A stretch of 64,000 nt of DNA from the NCBI RefSeq assembly GCF_001870675.1, contig NZ_MEHT01000018.1, positions 174,394-238,393 on the forward strand, in the 5' to 3' direction. Below, one piece after another: positions 8,051 to 16,869 of this stretch. Source of the stretch: Roseinatronobacter thiooxidans (lineage in GTDB: Bacteria > Pseudomonadota > Alphaproteobacteria > Rhodobacterales > Rhodobacteraceae). Under the pieces are notes generated by a model. It saw only the letters and a list, made by a program, of their open reading frames with translations. It searched no databases and was not told the DNA's origin. Made by a program: the position numbers and the translations under genes. Every line of letters starts with the position of its first letter. Positions within the stretch are counted from its first letter, which is position 1.

Positions 8051-8846
8051 TGGACGGAATCCTTGGCAGGGCATAGGGGGTGCGGGCGCGATACTGGGCA
8101 AACCTGTCGCCATAGCGGGCAGCGAAGCGGCGTTCTTTCAGGCGTGGGGCCAGCAGACAATAGGCAGTATAGCTGATGGCCAGAAGCAACTGGTCCGGTG
8201 TCCAGACAGGCACGGTCCACAGCGTCAGGGCAAAAGCCACATAGATCGGCTGGCGGATCAGGCGGAACAGCCCGCGCGTGGGCATGTCGGGAAAGCGCGG
8301 GGCGATGCGCCCCATCAGCGACATCCAGCCCAGCGCGCCCGATTGCACTTCGGCCCCCGCATCGAAACTGGCTTTCAGCAAGATCAGCCATGACGCGCCA
8401 TAAGCTGCGCAGACAAGCACAAAGGCCACCCCCTCTGCGCGCCACCAGACAATGCCGGATGGTGTCCAGAGCGCGAATAACGCCAGCAATTGCAAGGACG
8501 CGATCAGCGCATAGGTCGTGGTTGCCAGCGTGGCCCCATGCGGGCCGGGAACCAGCCGCGCCAGCAGGCGGCTGCCTTTGGCTGTCAGAAACAGCGAATG
8601 CGCCAGCGGGAATTGCGCGATCAGCGCGATATTCGCCGCCCAGGCATAGGGCTGCGGCACCTGCCCGAAGCTTTCGCTTAAGCCAAAGAACATGGCCACG
8701 ATCATGGCCAGCACGGCCAGCGCGAAGACCAGATGCGTGGTCAGCCCCAGCACCAGCGCCAGTGCAATGCGCCCCGCCCCTGCGGGCGGGCGCGCGGCGG
8801 CGCGGATCAGACGCAACAGGCCAGTGACGCGCGGGTCATCCCACAT
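8037..8846 (-). CDS. MddA/NnrU-like integral membrane methyltransferase
   Basis: 269 residues with about six hydrophobic segments. The C-terminal half carries the isoprenylcysteine-carboxylmethyltransferase-type pattern LIRQPIYVAFALTLW, then PRLKERRFAARYGDRFAQY, which binds SAM in this fold. The length and the PVWTPDQLL segment fit MddA proteins, which methylate methanethiol to dimethyl sulfide; NnrU-domain proteins are the alternative. The start at 8846 (MWDDPRVTG) overlaps the end of the flavoprotein gene by 11 bases; the longer frame upstream runs inside that gene and has no conserved sequence. No methanethiol-producing gene is adjacent, so the substrate is uncertain. Confidence 0.6.
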   Translation of the reverse strand: MWDDPRVTGLLRLIRAAARPPAGAGRIALALVLGLTTHLVFALAVLAMIVAMFFGLSESFGQVPQPYAWAANIALIAQFPLAHSLFLTAKGSRLLARLVPGPHGATLATTTYALIASLQLLALFALWTPSGIVWWRAEGVAFVLVCAAYGASWLILLKASFDAGAEVQSGALGWMSLMGRIAPRFPDMPTRGLFRLIRQPIYVAFALTLWTVPVWTPDQLLLAISYTAYCLLAPRLKERRFAARYGDRFAQYRARTPYALPRIPSNDPK

Positions 8847-9801
8847 GGGCTTGGCCCAAGATAGCGCGAGCAATCGCGCGCCCGCTGGCCCAAGCATCCT
8901 CGACCCGCGCGCCAAGGCACCAGTCACCGCCCAGATACAGGCTGCGATCGGCAGAATGCAGGAACGGCTGGCCCAAGGGCTGCGCCACCCGCGCATAGCG
9001 CCAGCGATGCGCGCTGGCATAGGTTGCATGACGGGGGTCGGCCCCTATCGCATCGCATAATAGCGGCAGCAGTTCCGCCGCAATCTGGTCGGGCGTCAGT
9101 TCCAGATGCGCGGCAGACCAGTCCGCGCCCGCCTGCGCAACCCATGTGGTTGCCACAGCGCTGCGCGCCGGTTTGCTACTATTCTGCGCGATCCATGCCA
9201 GAGGGTGGGCTGTGTCGTATCTGTGCATGAACGGGCGCGGGCTGTCGGGCGGGAAAGCGGCCATCAGGGTCAGGCAGGGCTGCATCCGCAGGGCGGCCAC
9301 ACCCTCCACAAGCGGGTGATCCGCACCCAGCAGGCCCGCCACTTGGGGCGCAGGGATGGTGACGATGACGCGCGGGGCCAAAAACACCCCTTGCGCCGTT
9401 GAAACCTGCCAGCCGTCCCTTGCCTGCACCAGTGCTGTCACCTCGCAGCTTTGCCGGATATCCAGCCCCGCCGCCATGGCCCGCGCCAGCGCTGTCATAC
9501 CCGGCGCGCCCACCAGATGGGGCGCATCGGCCCCGTCTTGCCACAGCGCCGCACCGGCCTGTTCCAGTTCGCGCGCAAAGCCTGCATCGCGCGGGTTCAC
9601 ATATTGCGCGCCGTGATCGAAGCTGACCTCGCCCGCAGGCAAGGCAACGCGCCGCGTGGCGATGCGCCCGCCAATGCCGCGCCCCTTGTCCAGAACCATA
9701 ACCGATTGCCCCGCACCGGCAAGGGCGCGCGCGCAGGTGATCCCTGCCATGCCCGCCCCGATGACCAGCACATCTGAATGTAACTTATCGCCCTGCACCA
9801 T
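8836..9801 (-). CDS. Renalase-like NAD/FAD-dependent amine oxidase
   Basis: 321 residues. N-terminal Rossmann FAD motif VIGAGMAGITCARALAG followed by VLDKGRGIGGRIATRR; C-terminal FAD-contacting GGDWCLGARVEDAWASG. This is the COG3380/renalase-like branch, whose bacterial members oxidise dihydro-NAD(P) isomers; no more specific role can be read. Start choice: ATG at 9801 lies behind AGGGGA only two to three bases away; GTG at 9798 has better spacing and GTG at 9819 is a longer option. The gene heads a set of three overlapping minus-strand genes ending with the UbiG-type methyltransferase. Confidence 0.78.
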   Translation of the reverse strand: MVQGDKLHSDVLVIGAGMAGITCARALAGAGQSVMVLDKGRGIGGRIATRRVALPAGEVSFDHGAQYVNPRDAGFARELEQAGAALWQDGADAPHLVGAPGMTALARAMAAGLDIRQSCEVTALVQARDGWQVSTAQGVFLAPRVIVTIPAPQVAGLLGADHPLVEGVAALRMQPCLTLMAAFPPDSPRPFMHRYDTAHPLAWIAQNSSKPARSAVATTWVAQAGADWSAAHLELTPDQIAAELLPLLCDAIGADPRHATYASAHRWRYARVAQPLGQPFLHSADRSLYLGGDWCLGARVEDAWASGRAIARAILGQAHVG

Positions 9802-9952
9802 ATTCCCCTGATGGACCACCTACCCGCATGGCGGGAGTTAACGCGCGCCACGGCGCTTTCAAACCGATAATGCCCTGTACCTCGGTCCAGCCGCCAGCGC
9901 GTGACACCCCCATCGCCAGAAGGGGCCAAGCCTTGGATGGGCGCGCTTTGGC

Positions 9953-10951
9953 CTAGCCACGGGCCAGCGCTGTCAGTGTGTCATGCAAAGGGCGTGGCAG
10001 CGCGATCATGGTTGCACGGGCCGCACGCTCGGCCATGCGGCGGGCACCGGGCAGGCGCGCGCCCTCCTGCCCCTCAATCGCGGCAAACATCGCCTCGGCG
10101 CGGTCGGTGAAGCCGGGCGCAAAGCGTGCGGGGTCCAGCACAAGGATGAAATGCGCCAGATCGGGCGCAGGGCCTTTGTCATCAAACAGCGAACTGGCCT
10201 GATAGGCGAAATTCGCGCCCGCCAGCCCCGCTGTCAGCAATTCGACCATCAGCGCAAGTGCGGCGCCCTTGGCCCCGCCAGAAGGGACCATTGTGCCCGC
10301 CATCGCAGCGTCGGCATCGGTTGTCGGGTTGCCTGCCACATCCATTGCCCAGCCTTCGGGAATAGGTGTGCCTGCTTTTTGCGCCAGCATTACCTTGCCG
10401 CGCGCCACATGGCTAAGTGACAGGTCAATCACCAGCGGCGCACCGCTTGCGCGCGGGGCCGCGAATGCGATGGGATTGGTGCCATAGAGCGGGCGATTGC
10501 CGCCCCAAGGGGCCATTGCTGCGGGCGCATTGGCAAGCGCCATGGCGATCAACCCCTCTCGCGCAAAGGGTTCGACCGCCTGCCCTGCCACACCAAAATG
10601 ATGCGAATGCGTGACCGACACAACCGCCACGCCCAGTTCCCGTGCGACAGCGCGCGCCGCCTGTGCGCCTGCCGCGATTGCGGCAAAGGCCAGCCCGTAT
10701 CCGGCATCAACCCGCAGCACTGCACCATCGCGCGTGATAACAGGTTCGGCTTGGGCCTGAACCTTGCCGGTGCGCATCTGGTCTGCATAGAACGGCGCGC
10801 GCGCCAACCCGTGCGAGGGCAGCCCCTCCTGCTCGGCCTGAACCAAGGCCTGTGCGGCGGGGCGTGCCAGTTTTTCGGGCATGCCTGCCGCTGCAAATGC
10901 CGCAACAACCAGCGCAATCGCGGCATCCGGGGGTATCTGGACTGTATCCAT
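9953..10951 (-). CDS. Malate/L-lactate dehydrogenase family (Ldh2-type) oxidoreductase
   Basis: 332 residues. NAD(P)-dependent 2-oxoacid reductase of the LDH2/MDH2 superfamily, distinct from classical LDH/MDH. Diagnostic segments are EGLPSHGLARAPFY, VVSVTHSHHFGVAGQ (catalytic His region), GTNPIAFAAPR and PSGGAKGAALALMVELL. Known members reduce malate, sulfolactate, ureidoglycolate or cyclic imino acids (Dpk/PipC reductases), so the substrate is open. The start at 10951 (MDTVQIPPDA) follows AGGAT with 9-base spacing; the in-frame ATG at 11008 has no family sequence behind it. Divergent from the GlxA-type regulator at 11129, which may control it. Confidence 0.82.
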   Translation of the reverse strand: MDTVQIPPDAAIALVVAAFAAAGMPEKLARPAAQALVQAEQEGLPSHGLARAPFYADQMRTGKVQAQAEPVITRDGAVLRVDAGYGLAFAAIAAGAQAARAVARELGVAVVSVTHSHHFGVAGQAVEPFAREGLIAMALANAPAAMAPWGGNRPLYGTNPIAFAAPRASGAPLVIDLSLSHVARGKVMLAQKAGTPIPEGWAMDVAGNPTTDADAAMAGTMVPSGGAKGAALALMVELLTAGLAGANFAYQASSLFDDKGPAPDLAHFILVLDPARFAPGFTDRAEAMFAAIEGQEGARLPGARRMAERAARATMIALPRPLHDTLTALARG

Positions 10952-11128
10952 CGCGGCTATCCTGTGTTCTGCTCTCGCGCTTATGCTTGAAATGCCTATA
11001 GTTTTCACCTGATACCGAAGTCAATGATGCGGCTGGACAGGGTCGACCGCAGCGTGGTTCTGTGGTGCCAAAGGCAAACCAGCCAAAGCGGGCTGCGCGA
11101 AATATTCGACCTGAAGGAGCGAGGGGCG

Positions 11129-12157
11129 ATGGGCCATCAACAAGCGGACAGCGCGGGTCAGCATGCATGCCTGCATCTGGGGTTTCTGATCTTTTCAGGC
11201 TTTCCGATGGCCTGTCTGACCTCGATGATTGAACCCTTGCGGGCCGCAAACGAGATTTCGGGGCGCGAGGCGTTTCGCTGGTCGCTGATCTCGGAAGATG
11301 GGGCAGCGGTGGAAAGCAGCGCGAAAGTTGCGTTTCACCCCTCTGCCAAACTTGCTGGCGTGCGGGGGGTGGATCATATCGTCCTGCTTTCGCCGCCAAA
11401 TGGGCGGTTTGCCAACCCGCGGCAGGGCAATGGCGCGCTGCGCGCGCTGGCACGCCACGGCACAGTTCTGGGGGGTGTTAGTGGGGGGGTGTTTCCGCTG
11501 GCGCGGGCGGGGCTGCTGGAGGGGCATGTCACCTCGGTGCATTGGTGCTATGCCAGCGCCTTTGCCGATGAATTCCCCGACCACCCCACCACGGATGAGG
11601 TGATCGCAGCCCAAGGGCGGCGGCTGACAGTCTCGGGGGCGGCGGCGGCGTTCGATGCCGCCCTGATGCTGATTGACCAGCGCCTTGGGCGCGAGGTCAT
11701 GACCGAAGTGGCCTGCTGGTTCCAGCACCCGCAGGTGCGCGGCGCAGGCGAGCGGCAGAAAATCCCCGCGCTGCGCGCCGCCGCCACATCCGACATGCTG
11801 CCCGAGCCTGTAGGCCGCGCGGTGCGGATCATGTCGGAAAATCTGGCAGAGCCGGTCAGCATTGCCGATATCTGCGCGCAGATCGACCTGTCGCCGCGCC
11901 ATCTGGAACGGCTGTTCAAAACGCTGACGGGCAAAAGCCCGCTTGTCTATTATCGCAACCTGCGGCTGGCGGCGGCGCGGCAACTGGTGATGTATTCCAA
12001 CAAATCCATGAACGAGGTGGCGCAGGCCATCGGCTATGCCAGCGCCAGCCCCTTCCGCCAGCGCTATCTGGAAACCTATGGCCTGACGCCAGACGAGGAA
12101 CGGCGCAAGATCAACACCTTCCGCGTGCGCGACAACCGGCCTGTGCCATCGGTTTAA
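11129..12157 (+). CDS. GlxA-family transcriptional regulator (DJ-1/PfpI domain plus AraC HTH)
   Basis: 342 residues. Residues about 12-185 form a DJ-1/PfpI-like glutamine-amidotransferase fold used for ligand sensing; the nucleophile-elbow segment reads GGVSGGVFPLARAGLL, with Ser where enzymes have Cys, so it is not catalytic. Residues about 225-325 hold two AraC helix-turn-helices (PVSIADICAQIDLSPRHLERLF and NEVAQAIGYASASPFRQRY). The start at 11129 follows AAGGAGCGAGG. Family members control catabolism of amino acids, betaines or carnitine; the divergent LDH2-type dehydrogenase is the nearest candidate target. Confidence 0.88.
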   Translation: MGHQQADSAGQHACLHLGFLIFSGFPMACLTSMIEPLRAANEISGREAFRWSLISEDGAAVESSAKVAFHPSAKLAGVRGVDHIVLLSPPNGRFANPRQGNGALRALARHGTVLGGVSGGVFPLARAGLLEGHVTSVHWCYASAFADEFPDHPTTDEVIAAQGRRLTVSGAAAAFDAALMLIDQRLGREVMTEVACWFQHPQVRGAGERQKIPALRAAATSDMLPEPVGRAVRIMSENLAEPVSIADICAQIDLSPRHLERLFKTLTGKSPLVYYRNLRLAAARQLVMYSNKSMNEVAQAIGYASASPFRQRYLETYGLTPDEERRKINTFRVRDNRPVPSV

Positions 12158-12432
12158 GAGCTAGGGACGGAGAAGAAGACAAGCCGCGCAGCGTCGAGCC
12201 GCGGTGCGGCGATCCCCGATCTATGCTGGATAACTTTATGCCAGCCAAATCCGCGTAAGATCAAAGCTGTGCACATCGGCCAGCCAAATCGCCGTGTCGT
12301 CGGTGCGGCCCGGCGATGCGCGGCGGCGCTGTGCGCCTTGATTCCGCGCAATCGCACTCAATCGAAAGGCGGGTTTTAACCGCACCCCAAACAAACCAGA
12401 TACGCAAGGCACACTATATGATGCGCCAAAAG

Positions 12433-14244
12433 CTAACTCTGGTGAATATACTCCCCCGGTGCCGCAGCCAAGCTTGCCGCAGGCTTTCGCGCGGCCACAA
12501 GGCCGCTGCTTTGATCCTCCAGCCAGCGCGCCCATTCCGGCCACCAAGACCCCCCAACCGGGTCATGCGTGGCAAGCCACCTGTCGGGGCCGACATAATG
12601 CGCGCCGGGCGGTCTGTGCCCCACGCGGTAATGCCGCCCCTTATGCCCCGGTTCAGACAGAATGCCGCCATTATGCCCGCCTTTGGTCAGCACCAGATGC
12701 ATGTCGCAATCGGTGAACAAGGCGGTCTTGTAGACCGAGCGCCACGGCGCGATATGGTCCGTCTCTGTGGCGACAACGAACATGGGCGCGTCAATATCTT
12801 TCAGCGCAATCACACGCCCCTCAACCGCAAAGCGCCCTGCCGTGATGCGGTTTTCCAGAAACACGCCGCGCAGATATTCCGAATGCATCCGCGCGGGCAT
12901 GCGGGTGGTGTCATTGACCCACACACTCATATCCGTGGGCAAATCCGGCTCTCCCAGAAAATATCGCCGCACCGCGCGCGACCAGATCAGGTCTTCGGAG
13001 CGGATCGCGGCGAATGCGCCCGACATCTGGGGGCGGTCCAGATAGCCTTGCGCCCACATCATGTCTTCCAGATAGGCGACCTGACTTTCATCCAGAAACA
13101 GCAGCAATTCGCCCGCTTCAACGAAATCCACCTGCGCCGCCATCAGCGTGACAGAGGCCAGCCGCGCGTCACAATCGCGCGCCATTGTCGCGGCAGTGAT
13201 CGCCAGCAAGGTGCCGCCCAGACAATAGCCATTCGCATGGACCTTTTGATCGGGCACAATGCCATTCACCACATCCAGCGCCTGCATGACGCCCTGAAGG
13301 CGGTAATCTTCCAGCGACCATTCCGCATGCTCGGCCCCCGGATTGCGCCAAGAGATGCAAAACACCGTGTAGCCCTGCCCCACCAGCCAGCGGATCAACG
13401 AGTTTTCCGGCGAAAGGTCCAGAATATAGTATTTCATGATCCATGCAGGCACGATCAGCACCGGCTCTGCCTGCACCTTGTCGGTGGTCGGGCTGTACTG
13501 GATCAGTTCCATCAGCGCGTTGCGGTACACCACCTCGCCCGGTGTGCAGGCCAGCACCTTGCCCAAGGCAAATTCCTGCGGCACAGGCCGGTGTTCATGG
13601 GCCAGAACATGCTGCGCATCATCGGCAAAATGCAGCGCACCATCAACAAGGTTGCGCGCGCCCGTTGCCCATGTCTTTTCCAAAATCTCGGGGTTTATGG
13701 CCGGGAAATTCGCAGGCGACACTGTGTCCAGCAGCTGGCGCATCATGAAGCCTGTGCGCTGCGCGTTCTGCCGTTTCAGCCCGCGCAGATCTGAAGTGGC
13801 GGCCTGCCACCAGTCCTGTGCGCCCAGAAAACCTTGTTGCCAGACCGCAAAAGGGGGTTTGTCCCAGCCCGCATGCGACCAGCGCGTATCATAGCGCCCC
13901 GGCGCAAAGGGTTTGTCCTTGGTCTGGCCCAGCGTTGCGGCAGTGGCGAATTGGGCCAGCTTGATCCAGTTTTCCTGCGCACGCTCCATCAACTCGATCT
14001 GGCGGCCCGGTGCGCGGCCCAGATGCATCGCCCAATCGCCCCATGCATCCAGTATCGCATGGGGCGACAGGCCCGAAGTCATGCGCGCCAGACTGGCCAT
14101 GGCGCTGCGGTCCAGGGCTGCATGCGCATGGGGCGGGCCATCGCGGGGGCCTTGTGGCGGGGTGGGTGCGGGCACGGGCCGCGGCGGGGGGGCTGGCGAC
14201 AGGTCAACGCGTGCGGGTTTGGGGCGCTTGGGCTTCGGGGTCAT
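12433..14244 (-). CDS. phaC: Class I poly(3-hydroxyalkanoate) polymerase
   Basis: Polymerises 3-hydroxyacyl-CoA into PHA storage granules. 603 residues from the chosen start, normal for class I. Residues 1-45 are a proline-rich, low-complexity lead; the alpha/beta-hydrolase core follows. The catalytic triad is visible: Cys341 in the lipase-like box GYCLGGT, Asp496 in ATETDHIAPW, His524 in KGGHNGG. The start at 14244 follows AAGG with 7-base spacing; an ATG at 14319 is a weaker alternative without a ribosome site. No phaA, phaB, phasin or phaZ gene is adjacent in the window. Divergent from the DEAD-box helicase across a 465-base gap. Confidence 0.94.
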   Translation of the reverse strand: MTPKPKRPKPARVDLSPAPPPRPVPAPTPPQGPRDGPPHAHAALDRSAMASLARMTSGLSPHAILDAWGDWAMHLGRAPGRQIELMERAQENWIKLAQFATAATLGQTKDKPFAPGRYDTRWSHAGWDKPPFAVWQQGFLGAQDWWQAATSDLRGLKRQNAQRTGFMMRQLLDTVSPANFPAINPEILEKTWATGARNLVDGALHFADDAQHVLAHEHRPVPQEFALGKVLACTPGEVVYRNALMELIQYSPTTDKVQAEPVLIVPAWIMKYYILDLSPENSLIRWLVGQGYTVFCISWRNPGAEHAEWSLEDYRLQGVMQALDVVNGIVPDQKVHANGYCLGGTLLAITAATMARDCDARLASVTLMAAQVDFVEAGELLLFLDESQVAYLEDMMWAQGYLDRPQMSGAFAAIRSEDLIWSRAVRRYFLGEPDLPTDMSVWVNDTTRMPARMHSEYLRGVFLENRITAGRFAVEGRVIALKDIDAPMFVVATETDHIAPWRSVYKTALFTDCDMHLVLTKGGHNGGILSEPGHKGRHYRVGHRPPGAHYVGPDRWLATHDPVGGSWWPEWARWLEDQSSGLVAARKPAASLAAAPGEYIHQS

Positions 14245-14709
14245 GCTGTGGCCTTGTGCTGGAGGGGGGCATTCGGACGGGCAAACCGGAGATGCGCCGC
14301 CGCGTGGCTGGGCTGTCATGGGCGGCGAGATGCCAAAGTGGTCATGCCATATCTGACCATGACAACAGCCGCGCGTCACTGATCCATGTCAACTCCGCGC
14401 GGGACAGGCACAGGGGCGCCCACCCCCCTTTGGCCAGAGCGCCACACCCGCAGCCATTGACCCCACATGACCTTGACATATCCGCAAATCGCAGCGAGAG
14501 AGGGGCCATCGGTCTGACGCGCGCAAGCGTGTCGAGAGTGATACATTCCCGCCCTTGCCGTGTTGACAAGACGCAAGGACGCATATCAGCACCATGCTGT
14601 GCTTTGTGCAATTTCTTCCAATGTGACGTTCGGTGATGGGTCCGATAGATGTCGCGTTGACCCATCTCAACGGCAGACCCTGCCAAAACACTATGGATAT
14701 ATATTCGCT
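14245..14709. other. Divergent intergenic region between phaC and the DEAD-box helicase
   Basis: 465 bases without a supported gene. It holds the phaC upstream side, with an in-frame extension to 14319, and a long leader for the helicase. TTGACA at 14563-14568 could be a -35 element for the helicase, but no good -10 is visible at the right spacing. Cold-shock-type helicases often have long leaders; nothing more specific is seen. Confidence 0.4.
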
Positions 14710-16830
14710 ATGATCACTCCCCTGTCCGAAGCCCTTGCAGAACGCGGCTTCGACAAACTCACCCCTGTCCAGAACGCCGTCACAGCCGACGATATCATGG
14801 ATCAGGATTTGCTGGTGTCAGCGCAAACCGGGTCGGGCAAGACCGTGGGCTTTGGCATGGCCATCGCCCCCACATTGCTGGGCACGGAAGAACGCTTTGG
14901 CCCCGCAGCCGCGCCCTTGGCGCTGGTCATCGCCCCCACGCGCGAGCTGGCTTTTCAGGTCATGCGCGAGCTGACATGGCTTTATGCGAAAACCGGCGCG
15001 ATTGTCACATCTTGTGTGGGCGGCATGGACAGCCGGCAGGAACGCCGCGCGCTGGAACGCGGCGCGCATATCGTTGTCGGCACACCGGGGCGCTTGCGCG
15101 ACCATATCGAGCGCAACGCCCTTGATCTGGGCGAATTGCGCGCCGTCGTGCTGGATGAGGCCGACGAGATGCTGGATATGGGCTTTCGTGAAGACCTTGA
15201 ATTCATGCTGTCAAAGTCACCCGCAGAACGCCGCACGCTGATGTTCTCGGCCACCGTATCGCCGATGATCGCCAAACTGGCCAAGCAATACCAGCGCGAT
15301 GCGCGCCGGATCAGCACACTGGGCAGCACTGACCAGCATGCTGATATTTCCTATCAGGCGCTGCGCGTGGCGGCATCTGACAGCGAACATGCCATTTTCA
15401 ACCTGCTGCGCTTTCATGCCGAAGAAAGCGCGATTGTCTTTGCCAATACGCGCGCAGCCGTCAGCCACCTGTCGGCCCGCCTGACCAATCGCGGGCTGGC
15501 CACTGTCACGCTGTCGGGCGAGTTAAGCCAGACCGAACGCACCCACGCCCTGCAAGCCATGCGCGATGGGCGCGCGCGGGTTTGTGTGGCCACCGATGTG
15601 GCCGCGCGCGGGATTGACCTGCCAAACCTGAACCTTGTCATCCATGCCGATCTGCCCAGCAATACCGAAAGCCTGCTGCACCGCTCTGGCCGGACAGGGC
15701 GCGCGGGGCGCAAGGGTATCTCGGCGCTGATCGTGCCGCCACGGGCTGTGCGCAAGGCTGAAAATCTGCTGAAATGGGCCAAGATTTCGGCAGAATGGAC
15801 CACCGCGCCATCGGTCGAGGATATCTTGCAAAAGGATGAAGAACGCCTGCTGGCCGATCCGGCATGGACCACGCCTTTGACCGAGGATGAACAGACCTTC
15901 GCGGCCAAACTGCTGGCCCTGCATGCGCCAGAGGTGGTGGCCGCCGCCTATTTGCGCCTGTATCAGCAACGCAACGCCGCACCCGAAGATTTGCTGCCAC
16001 CAGAGACGAAACCCGCCGCGCGCGAACACCGCGAATTCGGCCCAAGCCGTTGGTTCGCCCTGTCGGTCGGGCGCGATGACAAGGCAGAACCGCGCTGGAT
16101 TCTGCCGCTATTGTGCCGCGCGGGCAATCTGGACAAGACCGCCATCGGCGCGATCCGCGTGCAGGATAACGAGACGCATGTCGAGTTGACAGAGGCCAGC
16201 GCCGCTGGCTTCATGGCCACTTTGGGCGCAGGCGGGGTGCTGGAAGACGGGATCATCGCGCGCCCGATGGACTCGGCGCCCGACAGAAACTCGGGCGGCG
16301 GCAGGCCATCTGACGCGCCACGCGCCCCGCGCGCGCCCCGCGCCGAAGCCCCTGCACACCCCCGCCCTGCAGGCGGGTACGACCGCCCCGCCCCCGCCGC
16401 CCGCGCAGAGGGCGAGCGCAAGCCGCGCCACAGCGCAACCACCAAAAGCAAGCCCGATGCCTATAAGCCGAAGGACAAGCCCGAAGGGTTCAAGCCAGAC
16501 ACCTACCGCCCGAAGGACAAGCCTGAAGGGCCGCGTCCCAAGGACAGCTACAAGCCCAAAGACAGGGCGGACAGCCCCCGCGCCAAGGACAGCTACAAGC
16601 CGAAGGACAAACCCGATGGCCCGCGCGCCAAGGCCAAGTTCGACCGGCCTGACCCAGTGGCACGGGACAAGCCAAAGCCCAAACCCATGGGCAAGCCTGC
16701 CCCCATCGGTGATGCGCGCGACAGCTCCAAGCGGTTCACACCGCCCGGACAGGCGAAACCCGCCGCGCGCAAACCGCGTGCCACCGCACGCCCCGGCGGG
16801 GCAGAACCGCCAAAGCGCGGCAAACGCTGA
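14710..16830 (+). CDS. DEAD-box ATP-dependent RNA helicase with basic repeat tail
   Basis: 706 residues. RNA-unwinding ATPase of the DeaD/CsdA type used in ribosome assembly and mRNA turnover. Q-motif region GFDKLTPVQ, motif I AQTGSGKT (38-45), Ia APTREL, Ib GTPGRL, II DEAD (149-152), III SAT, V VATDVAARGIDLP and VI HRSGRTGRAG are all present. After the helicase core there is a DbpA-like RNA-binding domain, then from about residue 540 a charged, disordered tail. That tail contains imperfect repeats of KPKDKP(E/D)G and DSYKPKD and ends very basic. The start at 14710 is the first methionine before conserved sequence. A perfect hairpin immediately downstream likely ends its mRNA. Confidence 0.92.
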   Translation: MITPLSEALAERGFDKLTPVQNAVTADDIMDQDLLVSAQTGSGKTVGFGMAIAPTLLGTEERFGPAAAPLALVIAPTRELAFQVMRELTWLYAKTGAIVTSCVGGMDSRQERRALERGAHIVVGTPGRLRDHIERNALDLGELRAVVLDEADEMLDMGFREDLEFMLSKSPAERRTLMFSATVSPMIAKLAKQYQRDARRISTLGSTDQHADISYQALRVAASDSEHAIFNLLRFHAEESAIVFANTRAAVSHLSARLTNRGLATVTLSGELSQTERTHALQAMRDGRARVCVATDVAARGIDLPNLNLVIHADLPSNTESLLHRSGRTGRAGRKGISALIVPPRAVRKAENLLKWAKISAEWTTAPSVEDILQKDEERLLADPAWTTPLTEDEQTFAAKLLALHAPEVVAAAYLRLYQQRNAAPEDLLPPETKPAAREHREFGPSRWFALSVGRDDKAEPRWILPLLCRAGNLDKTAIGAIRVQDNETHVELTEASAAGFMATLGAGGVLEDGIIARPMDSAPDRNSGGGRPSDAPRAPRAPRAEAPAHPRPAGGYDRPAPAARAEGERKPRHSATTKSKPDAYKPKDKPEGFKPDTYRPKDKPEGPRPKDSYKPKDRADSPRAKDSYKPKDKPDGPRAKAKFDRPDPVARDKPKPKPMGKPAPIGDARDSSKRFTPPGQAKPAARKPRATARPGGAEPPKRGKR

Positions 16831-16836
16831 GAGATT

Positions 16837-16869
16837 GAACAGGCCGGACGCTTAGCGTCCGGCCTGTTC
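16837..16869. terminator. 15-bp perfect hairpin, shared terminator of convergent helicase and thiX
   Basis: Perfect 15-base-pair stem (16837-16851 with 16855-16869) closing a three-base loop TTA. The loop is the complement of the TAA stop codon of thiX, so the hairpin starts inside the last codons of thiX and ends just past the helicase stop. There is no long T run, but stem strength and position argue for a bidirectional terminator or transcript-end stabiliser. Confidence 0.6.

Noticed and set aside
12158..12432. Minus-strand open end (...DTAIWLADVHSFDLTRIWLA) between the GlxA-type regulator and phaC
   Set aside because: Too short and without upstream coding signal; possibly a remnant but no family can be assigned.
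12316..13794. 492-codon plus-strand open frame opposite phaC
   Set aside because: phaC has its full catalytic triad on the minus strand; the antisense frame has no family features.
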